Assembly (NCBI RefSeq): GCF_003675385.1
Contig: NZ_RCWZ01000005.1
Coordinates: 1-64,000 of the forward strand
Length of the DNA stretch: 64,000 bases
Source: Mucilaginibacter kameinonensis
GTDB lineage: Bacteria > Bacteroidota > Bacteroidia > Sphingobacteriales > Sphingobacteriaceae
Direction: 5' to 3'
Shown: one piece after another, positions 44,222 through 51,888 of the stretch
Numbering within the stretch: the first letter of the stretch is position 1
Layout of the letters: every line of letters starts with the position of its first letter
Program-made: the position numbers and the translations under genes
The notes under the pieces: generated by a model
What the model saw: only the letters and a program-made list of their open reading frames with translations
What the model was told of the DNA's origin: nothing
Database searches by the model: none

Positions 44222-44977
44222 TTATAATAGCGAGGCACTTTGAGTATCAAGGTACAAGGTAGCGTTATGGTGTTCACGCAGAATGGTTGACGGAAATTCA
44301 ACTGATACCGGCTCATTCAGTGTTTTCCGTACCGCATCGGCTTTATTGATCCCCGGTACCATACAAAATATATACTTAGCTGCTACTAAGACCGGTATGG
44401 TAAGGGTTAATGCTTTTACCGGTACATCTTCAAGTCGTTTAAAACAGTCATCGTTAACCTGCTGCTGGCGGCAAACCGGGTCGAGTGTTACGATCTTGAT
44501 AATCTCGGGGTCATTAAAATCGGCTTGGAAGGGCTCATTAAAGGCAAGATGCGTGTTTTCGCCTATCCCCATAAAAACAATATCAGGTTTATTGTCACTG
44601 AGCAGGTTGGCGTAGCGCTCGCGTTCTTTATTTATATCCAATGCGTTGCCATCTATATAATTTACACTCCGGAAATTAGCGTGAGCAAATATGGCTTCTT
44701 TTAAAAAGTTTCCGAAGCTTTGAGACGCTCCTGCAGGCAAACCAAGGTACTCATCCATGTGGAAAGCGTTAATCCTTTCCCATACAATCGAATTATCATT
44801 TTTCAGGCTTTCTAAAAAAGTGGATTGTGAAGGAGCCGCGGCGAAAATGATGTTGATTTGTTCTTTTTCGTTTAGCAGTTTTTTTATGGTTGCGGCAGCG
44901 TTGGCAGCGGCTTTTGCACCCAGCGCTTGTCTGTCGGCCAGTGTGATAACGTTTAGGTTTTGGTATGTCGTTGTCAT
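44222..44977 (-). CDS. nagB: Glucosamine-6-phosphate deaminase (NagB family)
   Basis: 251 residues, cytoplasmic. It would convert glucosamine-6-phosphate to fructose-6-phosphate and ammonia. Recognisable motifs are FHMDEYLGLP (catalytic Asp and substrate loop), GIGENTHLAFNEP (normally GIGxNGHIAFNEP; His kept, Gly replaced by Thr) and the C-terminal STILREHHNATLYLD. The Gly-to-Thr change in the GxGxNGH loop is a departure from the canonical enzyme and could mark a subfamily. I start at 44977 (MTTTYQNLNV), 22 bp after nagA; the longer frame would overlap nagA. It is part of the nagA-nagB-CBM9 operon. Confidence 0.86.
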   Translation of the reverse strand: MTTTYQNLNVITLADRQALGAKAAANAAATIKKLLNEKEQINIIFAAAPSQSTFLESLKNDNSIVWERINAFHMDEYLGLPAGASQSFGNFLKEAIFAHANFRSVNYIDGNALDINKERERYANLLSDNKPDIVFMGIGENTHLAFNEPFQADFNDPEIIKIVTLDPVCRQQQVNDDCFKRLEDVPVKALTLTIPVLVAAKYIFCMVPGINKADAVRKTLNEPVSVEFPSTILREHHNATLYLDTQSASLL

Positions 44978-44999
44978 TTTAGTATCAATTAAGCTTTGC

Positions 45000-46184
45000 T
45001 CAGGCTTTGTAAATAGTTTGTCCTTTAACAATGGTTTGCAAAACGTCAAAATCGTCGGTCATCAGTACCAGGTCTGCATCTTTACCTGCTGTTAATGAGC
45101 CTTTCTGCTGATCAACGCCCATTACTCTGGCCGGATTTATCGTCATCATTTTTATCGCCTCAACTAATGGCACATCCGCCAGTTGAACCATGTTTTTAAC
45201 CAGCTTGTTGCAGGTTACCACGCTGCCGGCAAATGCCGAGCGATCAGGTAGTTTGGCTACCTCATCTTCCACAATGACTTTAAAATTGTCTTCGAGTGTG
45301 CCAAGATAGCTTTCACCGGGAGGAAGACCTGCTGCGCGCATAGCATCTGTGATCAATGAAATATTATCATATCCTTTCAGCTTGCAGACCAATTTAAGCA
45401 GGGCAGGGGGAAGGTGCACACCATCTGCAATGATCTCTACAGTCATATTATCCAGAAAATACGTAGCCTCAACAGAGCCGGCATAGCGATAAGCATCTTT
45501 GCGGAACACAGTAGACATGCAGCTATAGAAATGCGTTACATGCGTGAAGCCGTTATGAAATGCTTCAATTACATCCTCAAAAACAGCGTCAGTGTGTGCT
45601 ATGGCGGCTAATACATTTTTGCTTTTCAGGTACCTGCCAAATTCCATCGCATCCGGCAGTTCCGGGGCAGCGCTCCAGCGTTTTACAAAAGGAAACCTTT
45701 CAATGATCCGGGTGTATTCCGCAGGATCAGGATCTTTGATATAAAGTGGGTTTTGCGCTCCTTTTTGCTCCATCGAAACGTAGGGCCCTTCAATATGAAA
45801 ACCAATAAATTCGGCTCCGTTATGATTCAGTTTTGAGGCCGATTCATAGCATTCCAAAGTCTTCTCCAAATCAGCAAAGCTGGAACTCAGGCTGGTTGGC
45901 GTCATGGCGGTAGTACCAAACCGTGCGTGCATTTCGGCTATCTTTAAATAAGCTTCAACGTTGTTATCCATAAAATCAAAACCGCCTCCACCATGCACAT
46001 GGATATCAATAAAACCGGGACATAAAAGATTTCCCCCGGCGTCAATTTCATTGTCGCAGGTAAAATCAACCGGGCCGTTTTCAATTACTTTGATCCGCCC
46101 GTTTTCGGCTATCAAGGTGCCGTTAGGGTAAATGCCGTTGGGCGTTATAATGCGTGTGTTGCTTATTTTTAAAAAAGGTGACAT
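45000..46184 (-). CDS. nagA: N-acetylglucosamine-6-phosphate deacetylase
   Basis: 394 residues, an amidohydrolase-superfamily enzyme that removes acetate from GlcNAc-6-phosphate. Metal and catalytic motifs: CPGFIDIHVHGGGGFDFMD (HxH), GFHIEGPYVSMEQKGAQNP (Glu), AIAHTDA, THFYSCMS (His) and LITDAMRAAGLPPGE (Asp). Start 46184 is chosen because AAGGA lies about 9 bases upstream; ATG 46205 is a possible alternative adding seven residues, and the frame stays open to 46277. First gene of the operon with nagB and the CBM9-like gene; a CGTGTACGTACACG operator stands about 150 bp upstream. No GlcNAc kinase is present in the window, so the 6-phosphate must come from elsewhere. Confidence 0.93.
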   Translation of the reverse strand: MSPFLKISNTRIITPNGIYPNGTLIAENGRIKVIENGPVDFTCDNEIDAGGNLLCPGFIDIHVHGGGGFDFMDNNVEAYLKIAEMHARFGTTAMTPTSLSSSFADLEKTLECYESASKLNHNGAEFIGFHIEGPYVSMEQKGAQNPLYIKDPDPAEYTRIIERFPFVKRWSAAPELPDAMEFGRYLKSKNVLAAIAHTDAVFEDVIEAFHNGFTHVTHFYSCMSTVFRKDAYRYAGSVEATYFLDNMTVEIIADGVHLPPALLKLVCKLKGYDNISLITDAMRAAGLPPGESYLGTLEDNFKVIVEDEVAKLPDRSAFAGSVVTCNKLVKNMVQLADVPLVEAIKMMTINPARVMGVDQQKGSLTAGKDADLVLMTDDFDVLQTIVKGQTIYKA

Positions 46185-46331
46185 TAGTTGGTCCTTAGTT
46201 TCCATGTGTTTAGTTTGTAACCCCGTAGCGCGAAAAATACCAGATATGCATAGCAGGGCAGTGATATAAGTCGGCAAGGTAGCTATATGTCATCGGTAAA
46301 AATGTTTTCAGTTTTGCTTTGGTTTGTTTTT

Positions 46332-46345
46332 CGTGTACGTACACG
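46332..46345. promoter_or_regulatory. LacI-type operator upstream of nagA
   Basis: CGTGTACGTACACG, a perfect 14-bp palindrome identical to the core of the other three sites in the locus. On the minus strand TATTATTG (one mismatch to TAnnTTTG) ends just before it, so the operator again seems to sit on the start of transcription. The -33 element is not clear. Confidence 0.8.
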
Positions 46346-46501
46346 GTGCAATAATAGTGAATTTTCAATATCAAAAAAATATTTTTTAATTATCTGCGTA
46401 AATCGGGTCCCAATGGATTGTGTTGATACAGTTGGAGAAGCCTTTGCGTTGTGAGACCAACTTAGCCGCTTCAATTTTTCTTGCAAATAGCGACAATAAT
46501 A

Positions 46502-46565
46502 TTTGGAAAATTAAAATCAACAAGATAATTTCGTTTTTCGTGTACGTACACGAAAAACGAAATTA
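46502..46565 (+). promoter_or_regulatory. GH20 gene promoter within a 40-bp perfect palindrome
   Basis: TTTG (46502-46505), 20 bp, then TAATTTCG (46526-46533, one mismatch to TAnnTTTG). The -7 box forms the left end of a 40-bp perfect palindrome (46526-46565, centre 46545/46546) whose core is TCGTGTACGTACACGA. The palindrome ends 4 bp before the ATG at 46570, so the leader is extremely short or the operator also covers the start codon region. Confidence 0.85.
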
Positions 46566-46569
46566 AGTT

Positions 46570-48129
46570 ATGAAAAACCTCCGGCCCAATTTCAAGAGAT
46601 TTACGAAGCACAGTTTATTTGTAGTGTTATTACTTTGTTCAATTGCTATTCAAAGCCGCGCGCAGGATAGGTTGAAGGTGAAAGCTTTTCACGTCGATCT
46701 GCGCATCCAAGTAATGACCATGCCTGCGCTAAAACAACTGGCGCTGAAGCTGCATAACCAGGGCATCAATACATTGATTATGGAGTGGGAGGGTTCATAT
46801 CCTTATAGCGGGGAATCGGTTATCTCCAATAAGTATGCTTACACACGCGCAGAGATAAAAGATTTTATAAAATACTGTGGTAGCCTGCATATAGATGTTA
46901 TCCCTTTACAGCAAACGTTCGGGCATGTTGAATACATCTTACGGCATTATAAATATGCCGCGTTAAGGGAAGACGATAAGGATTTTTCGCAGGTATGCCC
47001 AAGCGAACCCGAACTGAACCGGGAGTTGTTTACCAAGCTGATTAAAGATATGATCAGCCTACATGATTCGCCGTACGTACACATCGGTGGCGACGAAACC
47101 TTTTTATTGGGGCATTGTGAAAAATGCAAGAAGAAAGCTGCCGAAGTAGGACTGTCACGACTGTACTTTGATCATATCAAACTCATCTGCGATATTGTTA
47201 GCGGGTTGGATAAGAAACCGGTAGTATGGGCAGATATCGCCCTGAAATACCCGGACTATATTCACTTGTTGCCTAAAGAAACAGTTTTTGTTGACTGGAA
47301 TTATGGCTGGAACCCAAATCTTTTTGGCAACCGTGATAAGCTGCTGGCAAGTGGCTATGAAGTATGGGGAGCGCCGTCTATCCGTAGCGAGCCCGATAAT
47401 TTTTATATTGAAAAGTGGTGGAATCATTTCGAGAATATCCACAATTTTATACCGCAGATCAAAGCTTTACATTATCAGGGCGTGGTGATGACTTCCTGGT
47501 CAACCTCGGGAGCTTACTCAACGGTATTTGACTCTAACGATGATCCGGTGGCTTTATATCCCATCCGTCGTGTTTATCCCTTATCGGCATTTAACATGCT
47601 CATTACAGCCTACACTGAGGCGGTTAAAAGTAACCAGCCATTGGATATATCCGCTTTTATCCGTGATTACTGCAAAACCAATTATGGGTTTAGTCTGGCG
47701 GATGCAGACCTATTCAGGAAAGCCCTGTTTACGGCTCCTTATCCTGTTGCGTTTGGTAAGGTAAAAAGCAAAACAGATTTGTCGCTTAATAATTTAGCTG
47801 ACAGTACGCGGAACGCGTTAAATACCTTGAATAAATTGAAGCCACAGAAAAACCAGCAGGAGTTTGAGCATTACCGTTTAATGGCCGAAATTAGGTTGTT
47901 TTACCTAAACACGCTACAGTTGGAAGCCGCTATGAACAGCGACGAATTTAACGAAAGCGTAAAAGGGAAATACCGTGCCACTGCAGTTGTATTAAAGGAT
48001 CAATCCGTTAAACTTGATGAAAAATTTAATCGGCTTAACGGCGGGTTTTTAAAGGCAGGCGAACTTGCTGATGAAAAGGCGCTTCGCAACGCCAAGCTTA
48101 ATGAGCTTTTCGATAAACTGGTGAGATAG
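46570..48129 (+). CDS. GH20-type beta-N-acetylhexosaminidase
   Basis: 519 residues with signal peptide (HSLFVVLLLCSIAIQSRAQ). A TIM-barrel start (FHVDLRIQVMTMPALKQLAL, GINTLIMEWEGSYPY) is followed by VIPLQQTFGHVEYILRH and the GH20 catalytic motif VHIGGDETFLLGH, with Asp175 and Glu176 as the expected catalytic pair. There is no separate N-terminal GH20b domain, so it is shorter than classical hexosaminidases; it resembles the subgroup of small GH20-like enzymes. It should release terminal GlcNAc or GalNAc in the periplasm, feeding NagA and NagB. It is transcribed alone, divergent from nagA, under a matching operator, and ends at a good terminator. Confidence 0.88.
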   Translation: MKNLRPNFKRFTKHSLFVVLLLCSIAIQSRAQDRLKVKAFHVDLRIQVMTMPALKQLALKLHNQGINTLIMEWEGSYPYSGESVISNKYAYTRAEIKDFIKYCGSLHIDVIPLQQTFGHVEYILRHYKYAALREDDKDFSQVCPSEPELNRELFTKLIKDMISLHDSPYVHIGGDETFLLGHCEKCKKKAAEVGLSRLYFDHIKLICDIVSGLDKKPVVWADIALKYPDYIHLLPKETVFVDWNYGWNPNLFGNRDKLLASGYEVWGAPSIRSEPDNFYIEKWWNHFENIHNFIPQIKALHYQGVVMTSWSTSGAYSTVFDSNDDPVALYPIRRVYPLSAFNMLITAYTEAVKSNQPLDISAFIRDYCKTNYGFSLADADLFRKALFTAPYPVAFGKVKSKTDLSLNNLADSTRNALNTLNKLKPQKNQQEFEHYRLMAEIRLFYLNTLQLEAAMNSDEFNESVKGKYRATAVVLKDQSVKLDEKFNRLNGGFLKAGELADEKALRNAKLNELFDKLVR

Positions 48130-48142
48130 ATCTGGAATGAAG

Positions 48143-48178
48143 AAACACCTCTGAAAATTTTTTCAGAGGTGTTTTATT
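48143..48178 (+). terminator. Rho-independent terminator
   Basis: AAACACCTCTGAAAA (48143-48157) pairs with TTTTCAGAGGTGTTT (48160-48174), followed by an AT-rich run. It lies 13 bp after the GH20 stop codon. Confidence 0.88.
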
Positions 48179-48475
48179 TGATCATCCGGGGTCTTACGAA
48201 GGTTATTTTATTTAATCATCGTTATAATTTCGACATCATAAGAGTTTTAACGTTGTCGTTTTTTAACAACAATGCTATCGATGCCCATACCGTTGATTAA
48301 TTAAAGACCGACCTTGATAAGTAGAACAAATACGGGGCAGCCTAAGTTGAATGCATTATACTGATCAAAACAATTTTACAATCAACAGATCAAAATAATT
48401 GCCGGCGCCGGGTATTTTTTAGCGCAAAAAAGAAAATAATTCGCATATTTACCACCCGATGAAAATCGGATATAT

Positions 48476-48548
48476 GACTCCGTAGCTCAGCTGGTAGAGC
48501 AAATGACTCTTAATCATTGGGTCGAGAGTTCGAATCTCTCCGGGGTCA
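48476..48548 (+). tRNA. tRNA-Lys (anticodon CTT)
   Basis: A 73-nt cloverleaf. Acceptor stem GACTCCG/CGGGGTC (one T-G pair), D arm GCTC AGCTGGTAG AGC, anticodon stem AATGA/TCATT with loop CTCTTAA giving anticodon CTT, variable loop GGGTC, T arm GAGAG TTCGAAT CTCTC, discriminator A. The CCA end is not encoded. It reads codon AAG. A hairpin terminator follows immediately. Confidence 0.96.
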
Positions 48549-48551
48549 CTG

Positions 48552-48590
48552 AAAGAAGACGATCAATTTTGATCGTCTTCTTTGTATTTT
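48552..48590 (+). terminator. Terminator after tRNA-Lys
   Basis: AAAGAAGACGATCAA (48552-48566) and TTGATCGTCTTCTTT (48569-48583) are exact reverse complements, followed by GTATTTT. It begins 3 bases after the tRNA. Confidence 0.92.
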
Positions 48591-49050
48591 ACTATCTGTT
48601 AGTTGGCAGCAGTTGCGCGATAACCTATAAACGGTTCGGGATTTTATTAAAACAAAAGGATTTTTTTCTGAAAGCCAAAGAATCTCTTCAAATACAGCAG
48701 TTGCCACTAACTGCCCTGCAAAATGGCTTCGGCGATCAGCCTATATCCTGCGTAATAGGATGTGTTCAATGCTGGGAACGATGAGGAAAGTAAAACAAAC
48801 TCCTCAATAACGTAAGATTTAGTTTTGTGCTTTTCAGGGTGCCGTTCACGGTCATGGATAGGTATGCTACTTTGCACGGAATGCCGACTTTAGGATAGAT
48901 GTCGAAGAGTCCGTCATTTCGCAGGCCTGGTAAATTTCCGCTCGCCCGGTTTTAGATAAGTATTGATACAAGGCCTATATAAGAATCCTTACGCCCCAAA
49001 TTTGAATTGAAACTATTAGTTTTGAAAACTTAAACATAAATCTTACACAA
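48591..49050. other. Gene-free stretch after tRNA-Lys
   Basis: I see no supported gene here. A frame running through the tRNA to 48784 has no plausible protein features. No tRNA 3'-end duplication or integrase remnant could be recognised, although a stretch like this between a tRNA and AT-rich genes is where such scars would be expected. Confidence 0.5.
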
Positions 49051-49803
49051 ATGAATTTTTTAAGACGCTTTTCTAAGCTCAAATACATAATATCTGTAAT
49101 AATTATTTTAATAGTTTTAATTGTACTTGGTATCCTGTACACTCGTCGATTAGAGCCATCTTATTATTTTTTTGGAGATAGCATAACGATGGGCGTGAAA
49201 ACGAAGTATCCGGAGAAACAAAGATGGGCCACTTTAATTTGCAATCAAAGGCATGTTAATCAGTATAATTTTGGTGTGAGTGGGCAACCATTAACAAGTG
49301 TTGATGCCGGGTATGGTATAAATAGCGGATTTATGGCAAACTATAGCGATTTAATTCCTAAAAAGGAGAAGGCGACCGACAGGCTCGTTTTCGCATATGG
49401 TACAAATGATATCGGTTCTTACAATTACTATGGCCCCGCAAAGGCTACGTCTGTAGATCATTTTAAATCTGCATATCGTCGGGTGTTTTCTTTTTGCCTG
49501 AAACAAGGTTGGAAGCCCGAAGATATATTGGTAATTTCCAGGTACTATTTTAAAGAATATCCTAATCAAAAACTCGTAAAGTTACCTGTGGACCAAAATA
49601 GAGCAAATAATTTTAGCATTGGGGTACAGGAAGTTTGTAAAGAGTTTGGGATACAGAATTGTATCGACCTTACTCAATCAATGATACAAGCTGGGGGAAC
49701 GAAAATTTTAGTATCGGATGAAACACATCCTGATGTAAAAGGGCATGAGGTTATAGCTACAGCTATTAATTCATGGCTTAAGGATCATAAATCACAATGG
49801 TAA
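49051..49803 (+). CDS. SGNH/GDSL hydrolase family protein
   Basis: 250 residues, one N-terminal membrane helix (about 11-29, YIISVIIILIVLIVLGILY), the rest periplasmic. SGNH blocks: FFGDSITMG (Ser nucleophile), NFGVSGQ (Gly), YGTNDIG (Asn) and DETHPDVKGHE (Asp and His). Such anchored hydrolases often act as esterases or deacetylases on cell-surface glycans. It is followed 73 bp later by a membrane O-acyltransferase; together they suggest adding and removing O-acyl groups on a surface polymer. Both genes are AT-richer and use more A/T-ending codons than the neighbours, a sign of possible transfer. Confidence 0.88.
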   Translation: MNFLRRFSKLKYIISVIIILIVLIVLGILYTRRLEPSYYFFGDSITMGVKTKYPEKQRWATLICNQRHVNQYNFGVSGQPLTSVDAGYGINSGFMANYSDLIPKKEKATDRLVFAYGTNDIGSYNYYGPAKATSVDHFKSAYRRVFSFCLKQGWKPEDILVISRYYFKEYPNQKLVKLPVDQNRANNFSIGVQEVCKEFGIQNCIDLTQSMIQAGGTKILVSDETHPDVKGHEVIATAINSWLKDHKSQW

Positions 49804-49876
49804 CAATAACATAATTAACAAACTAAAACGCTACCGATAGTTAAAAAAATATTATCATTGCAGACAAAATTTACGA

Positions 49877-50968
49877 ATGCAAACCTATTCGAATTCCAAG
49901 ATATTTTACAATTTACAATGTTGCAGAGGCATTGCTGCGGTTATGGTCCTTATGGCACATGCGAATCTTATGGTAGATAAGCAGATGTTTTCTGGTGCTT
50001 TTATTGTTGGATGGAGTGGCGTAGACTTTTTCTTTATTTTAAGTGGCTTTATTATCTATTACATTAATTTTAAATATGCGGGCAAGAGAAATGAGTTAAA
50101 ACAATATTTAAATAAAAGATTGATAAGAGTTTATCCGATATACTGGCTTTATACTACAGGTTTTCTTATACTCAATTATTTACTGCTAAAATTTGCGGGT
50201 AAAGGGATTGTCAATTGGATCAACTTGGATTTTATGGGGATTCTGCGCTCATATTTGTTATATCCAACCAATATTGTAAAAAGCGAAATGCCAATTATTC
50301 CTGTGGCCTGGACGCTAAGTTTTGAAATAATATTTTATATCATTTTTGGGGTGTACATATTGACAAGTAAGAAGATATTTCAACTTATAGTTGGGATATG
50401 GATGCTCTTCGTCGCTTTAAACTTTTTCAAAGTTATAGATGTAACTCCCTCTCCTTTGTTGTCGACTTTATGTAGTGCAAAAAATATTGAATTTATCTAT
50501 GGATGCGTTATAGCTGACTTGTCGTTAAAAAATAGAATTATCCGAAAACGATCTATTGGTATATCGGTTCTCCTTGTAGGATTGGTACTGTTAGTCACAT
50601 CATGGATTAATGAGATGGACCAATTCAGATACTTTCCCAAAATGGATAGCTTGAATTTTGGAATTCCTTACAGCCTGATTATCTACGGACTCATCTCATT
50701 GGAAACGTATAAATCAAATAGCAAAATAAAGAATTCATTAGTGTATCTGGGGGATGCATCATACTCAATATATTTAGTACATTTTATTTCAATTGTTATT
50801 TTGGACGTTATTCTTAAACGTATCATGCACAACCATTACGGGATTTTTGTTATAATAACAGTGGTTTTGGCGGCAGCGGGATGTATATGTTATTCCTGGA
50901 TTGAGATGCCTTTGTTAAAGACTATCAGAAGGTATTCAAAGAAGCAAAATGCTCCGGTTACGGTCTAA
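49877..50968 (+). CDS. Acyltransferase family 3 membrane protein
   Basis: 363 residues with about ten membrane segments. The N-terminal signature LQCCRGIAAVMVLMAHANLM and WSGVDFFFILSGFIIYY are typical of the acyltransferase 3 family (OafA/WecH type), with the catalytic-type His in MAHAN. PVAWTLSFEIIFYIIFG and a terminal YSIYLVHFISI complete the pattern. These enzymes transfer acetyl groups from the cytoplasm to surface polysaccharides. It forms a probable two-gene unit with the SGNH hydrolase. No neighbouring glycosyltransferases show which polymer is modified. Confidence 0.9.
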   Translation: MQTYSNSKIFYNLQCCRGIAAVMVLMAHANLMVDKQMFSGAFIVGWSGVDFFFILSGFIIYYINFKYAGKRNELKQYLNKRLIRVYPIYWLYTTGFLILNYLLLKFAGKGIVNWINLDFMGILRSYLLYPTNIVKSEMPIIPVAWTLSFEIIFYIIFGVYILTSKKIFQLIVGIWMLFVALNFFKVIDVTPSPLLSTLCSAKNIEFIYGCVIADLSLKNRIIRKRSIGISVLLVGLVLLVTSWINEMDQFRYFPKMDSLNFGIPYSLIIYGLISLETYKSNSKIKNSLVYLGDASYSIYLVHFISIVILDVILKRIMHNHYGIFVIITVVLAAAGCICYSWIEMPLLKTIRRYSKKQNAPVTV

Positions 50969-51180
50969 TTAATACCCAATTGCAGTATATTGATCGGAAA
51001 TTTGAGTCCTTTGCCGTCCGGCATTTGACAAATAAAAAGACATTGGGCACAATGCTCTGAAAGGTAAGTACCTCGTGAGTTGTTTTTGATAAGTCGCGGA
51101 AATCAAGGCACATACGTCAAAACGTATTGGTACCATAGACCTATGCTCTTTACTAATTTAAATCCCCAGATTTATATCCA

Positions 51181-51888
51181 CTAAAGTACCTTAAATTGAA
51201 ATAATCCCGATTCAGATGTATTACCGTTTGAATCACGGGTAACCACTTTCCAGTAAAATGTGGTTGCTTGTCTTACCGGCAGTTTGTTGTAAAAGCTGTC
51301 TTTTATTTTGGCTGCAACTAATGGCGGTGTAGTACTATCACCAAAATATAAATCGTAATTCAAGATATCATTATCTACATCGCTGGCTTTCCAAACTACG
51401 TTATACGTGTGTTCGGTTGAGGTGGCAACGCTTGCGCCTACAGCGGGGCTTACGGCTTCGGCAGGGAAGGGTGCATATGATACTACTCCCGGACCCGAAT
51501 TGTAAAATTTCCAGGTATCGCTTAACGTTTTGGCATCAGTGTTTTTTGATGATAAGGAAACAACGTTCCATGAATAAGGGGTGTTGCGATCAAGTGTTAC
51601 TTCTAACTGCGTTTGCGTGGCCGGTTGTGAGACGCTTGCGCCGGTAAGGAGGTTTTTTATACTGATCGAGTAACTATCGGCATTGCTGGCGCTGCTCCAT
51701 TTAAATACCACTTTGCTTTGAGTAGCGGATACGACGGTGCCTTGGTTACACAATTCGTCTTTTGCCGGAAACAGCAATGCCGAAACACCGGGTACTGGAG
51801 GAGGTTGCGGTGGAGTATCGCCGCCGCCGCTTTTACCGCAGCCTGTTGCTATCAATAATATGGTTATATAGGTAAGTAATTTTCTCAT
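51181..51888 (-). CDS. Fibronectin-III-like lipoprotein
   Basis: 235 residues. Lipobox IATGC (Cys about 17), then a proline-rich linker (GDTPPQPPPVPG) and two beta-sandwich modules of fibronectin-III style: FKWSSASNADSYSISI with YSWNVVSL, and YNVVWKASDVDNDILNYDLYF with FYWKVVTRDSNGN. Its ATG overlaps the stop of the giant upstream gene in ATGA (51885-51888), so translation is coupled. It is probably a surface-anchored partner of the T9SS protein. Confidence 0.82.
   Translation of the reverse strand: MRKLLTYITILLIATGCGKSGGGDTPPQPPPVPGVSALLFPAKDELCNQGTVVSATQSKVVFKWSSASNADSYSISIKNLLTGASVSQPATQTQLEVTLDRNTPYSWNVVSLSSKNTDAKTLSDTWKFYNSGPGVVSYAPFPAEAVSPAVGASVATSTEHTYNVVWKASDVDNDILNYDLYFGDSTTPPLVAAKIKDSFYNKLPVRQATTFYWKVVTRDSNGNTSESGLFQFKVL

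Noticed and set aside
48503..48784. Open frame through the tRNA-Lys gene
   Set aside because: It starts inside the tRNA and runs through its terminator; the translation has no domain, signal or plausible composition.
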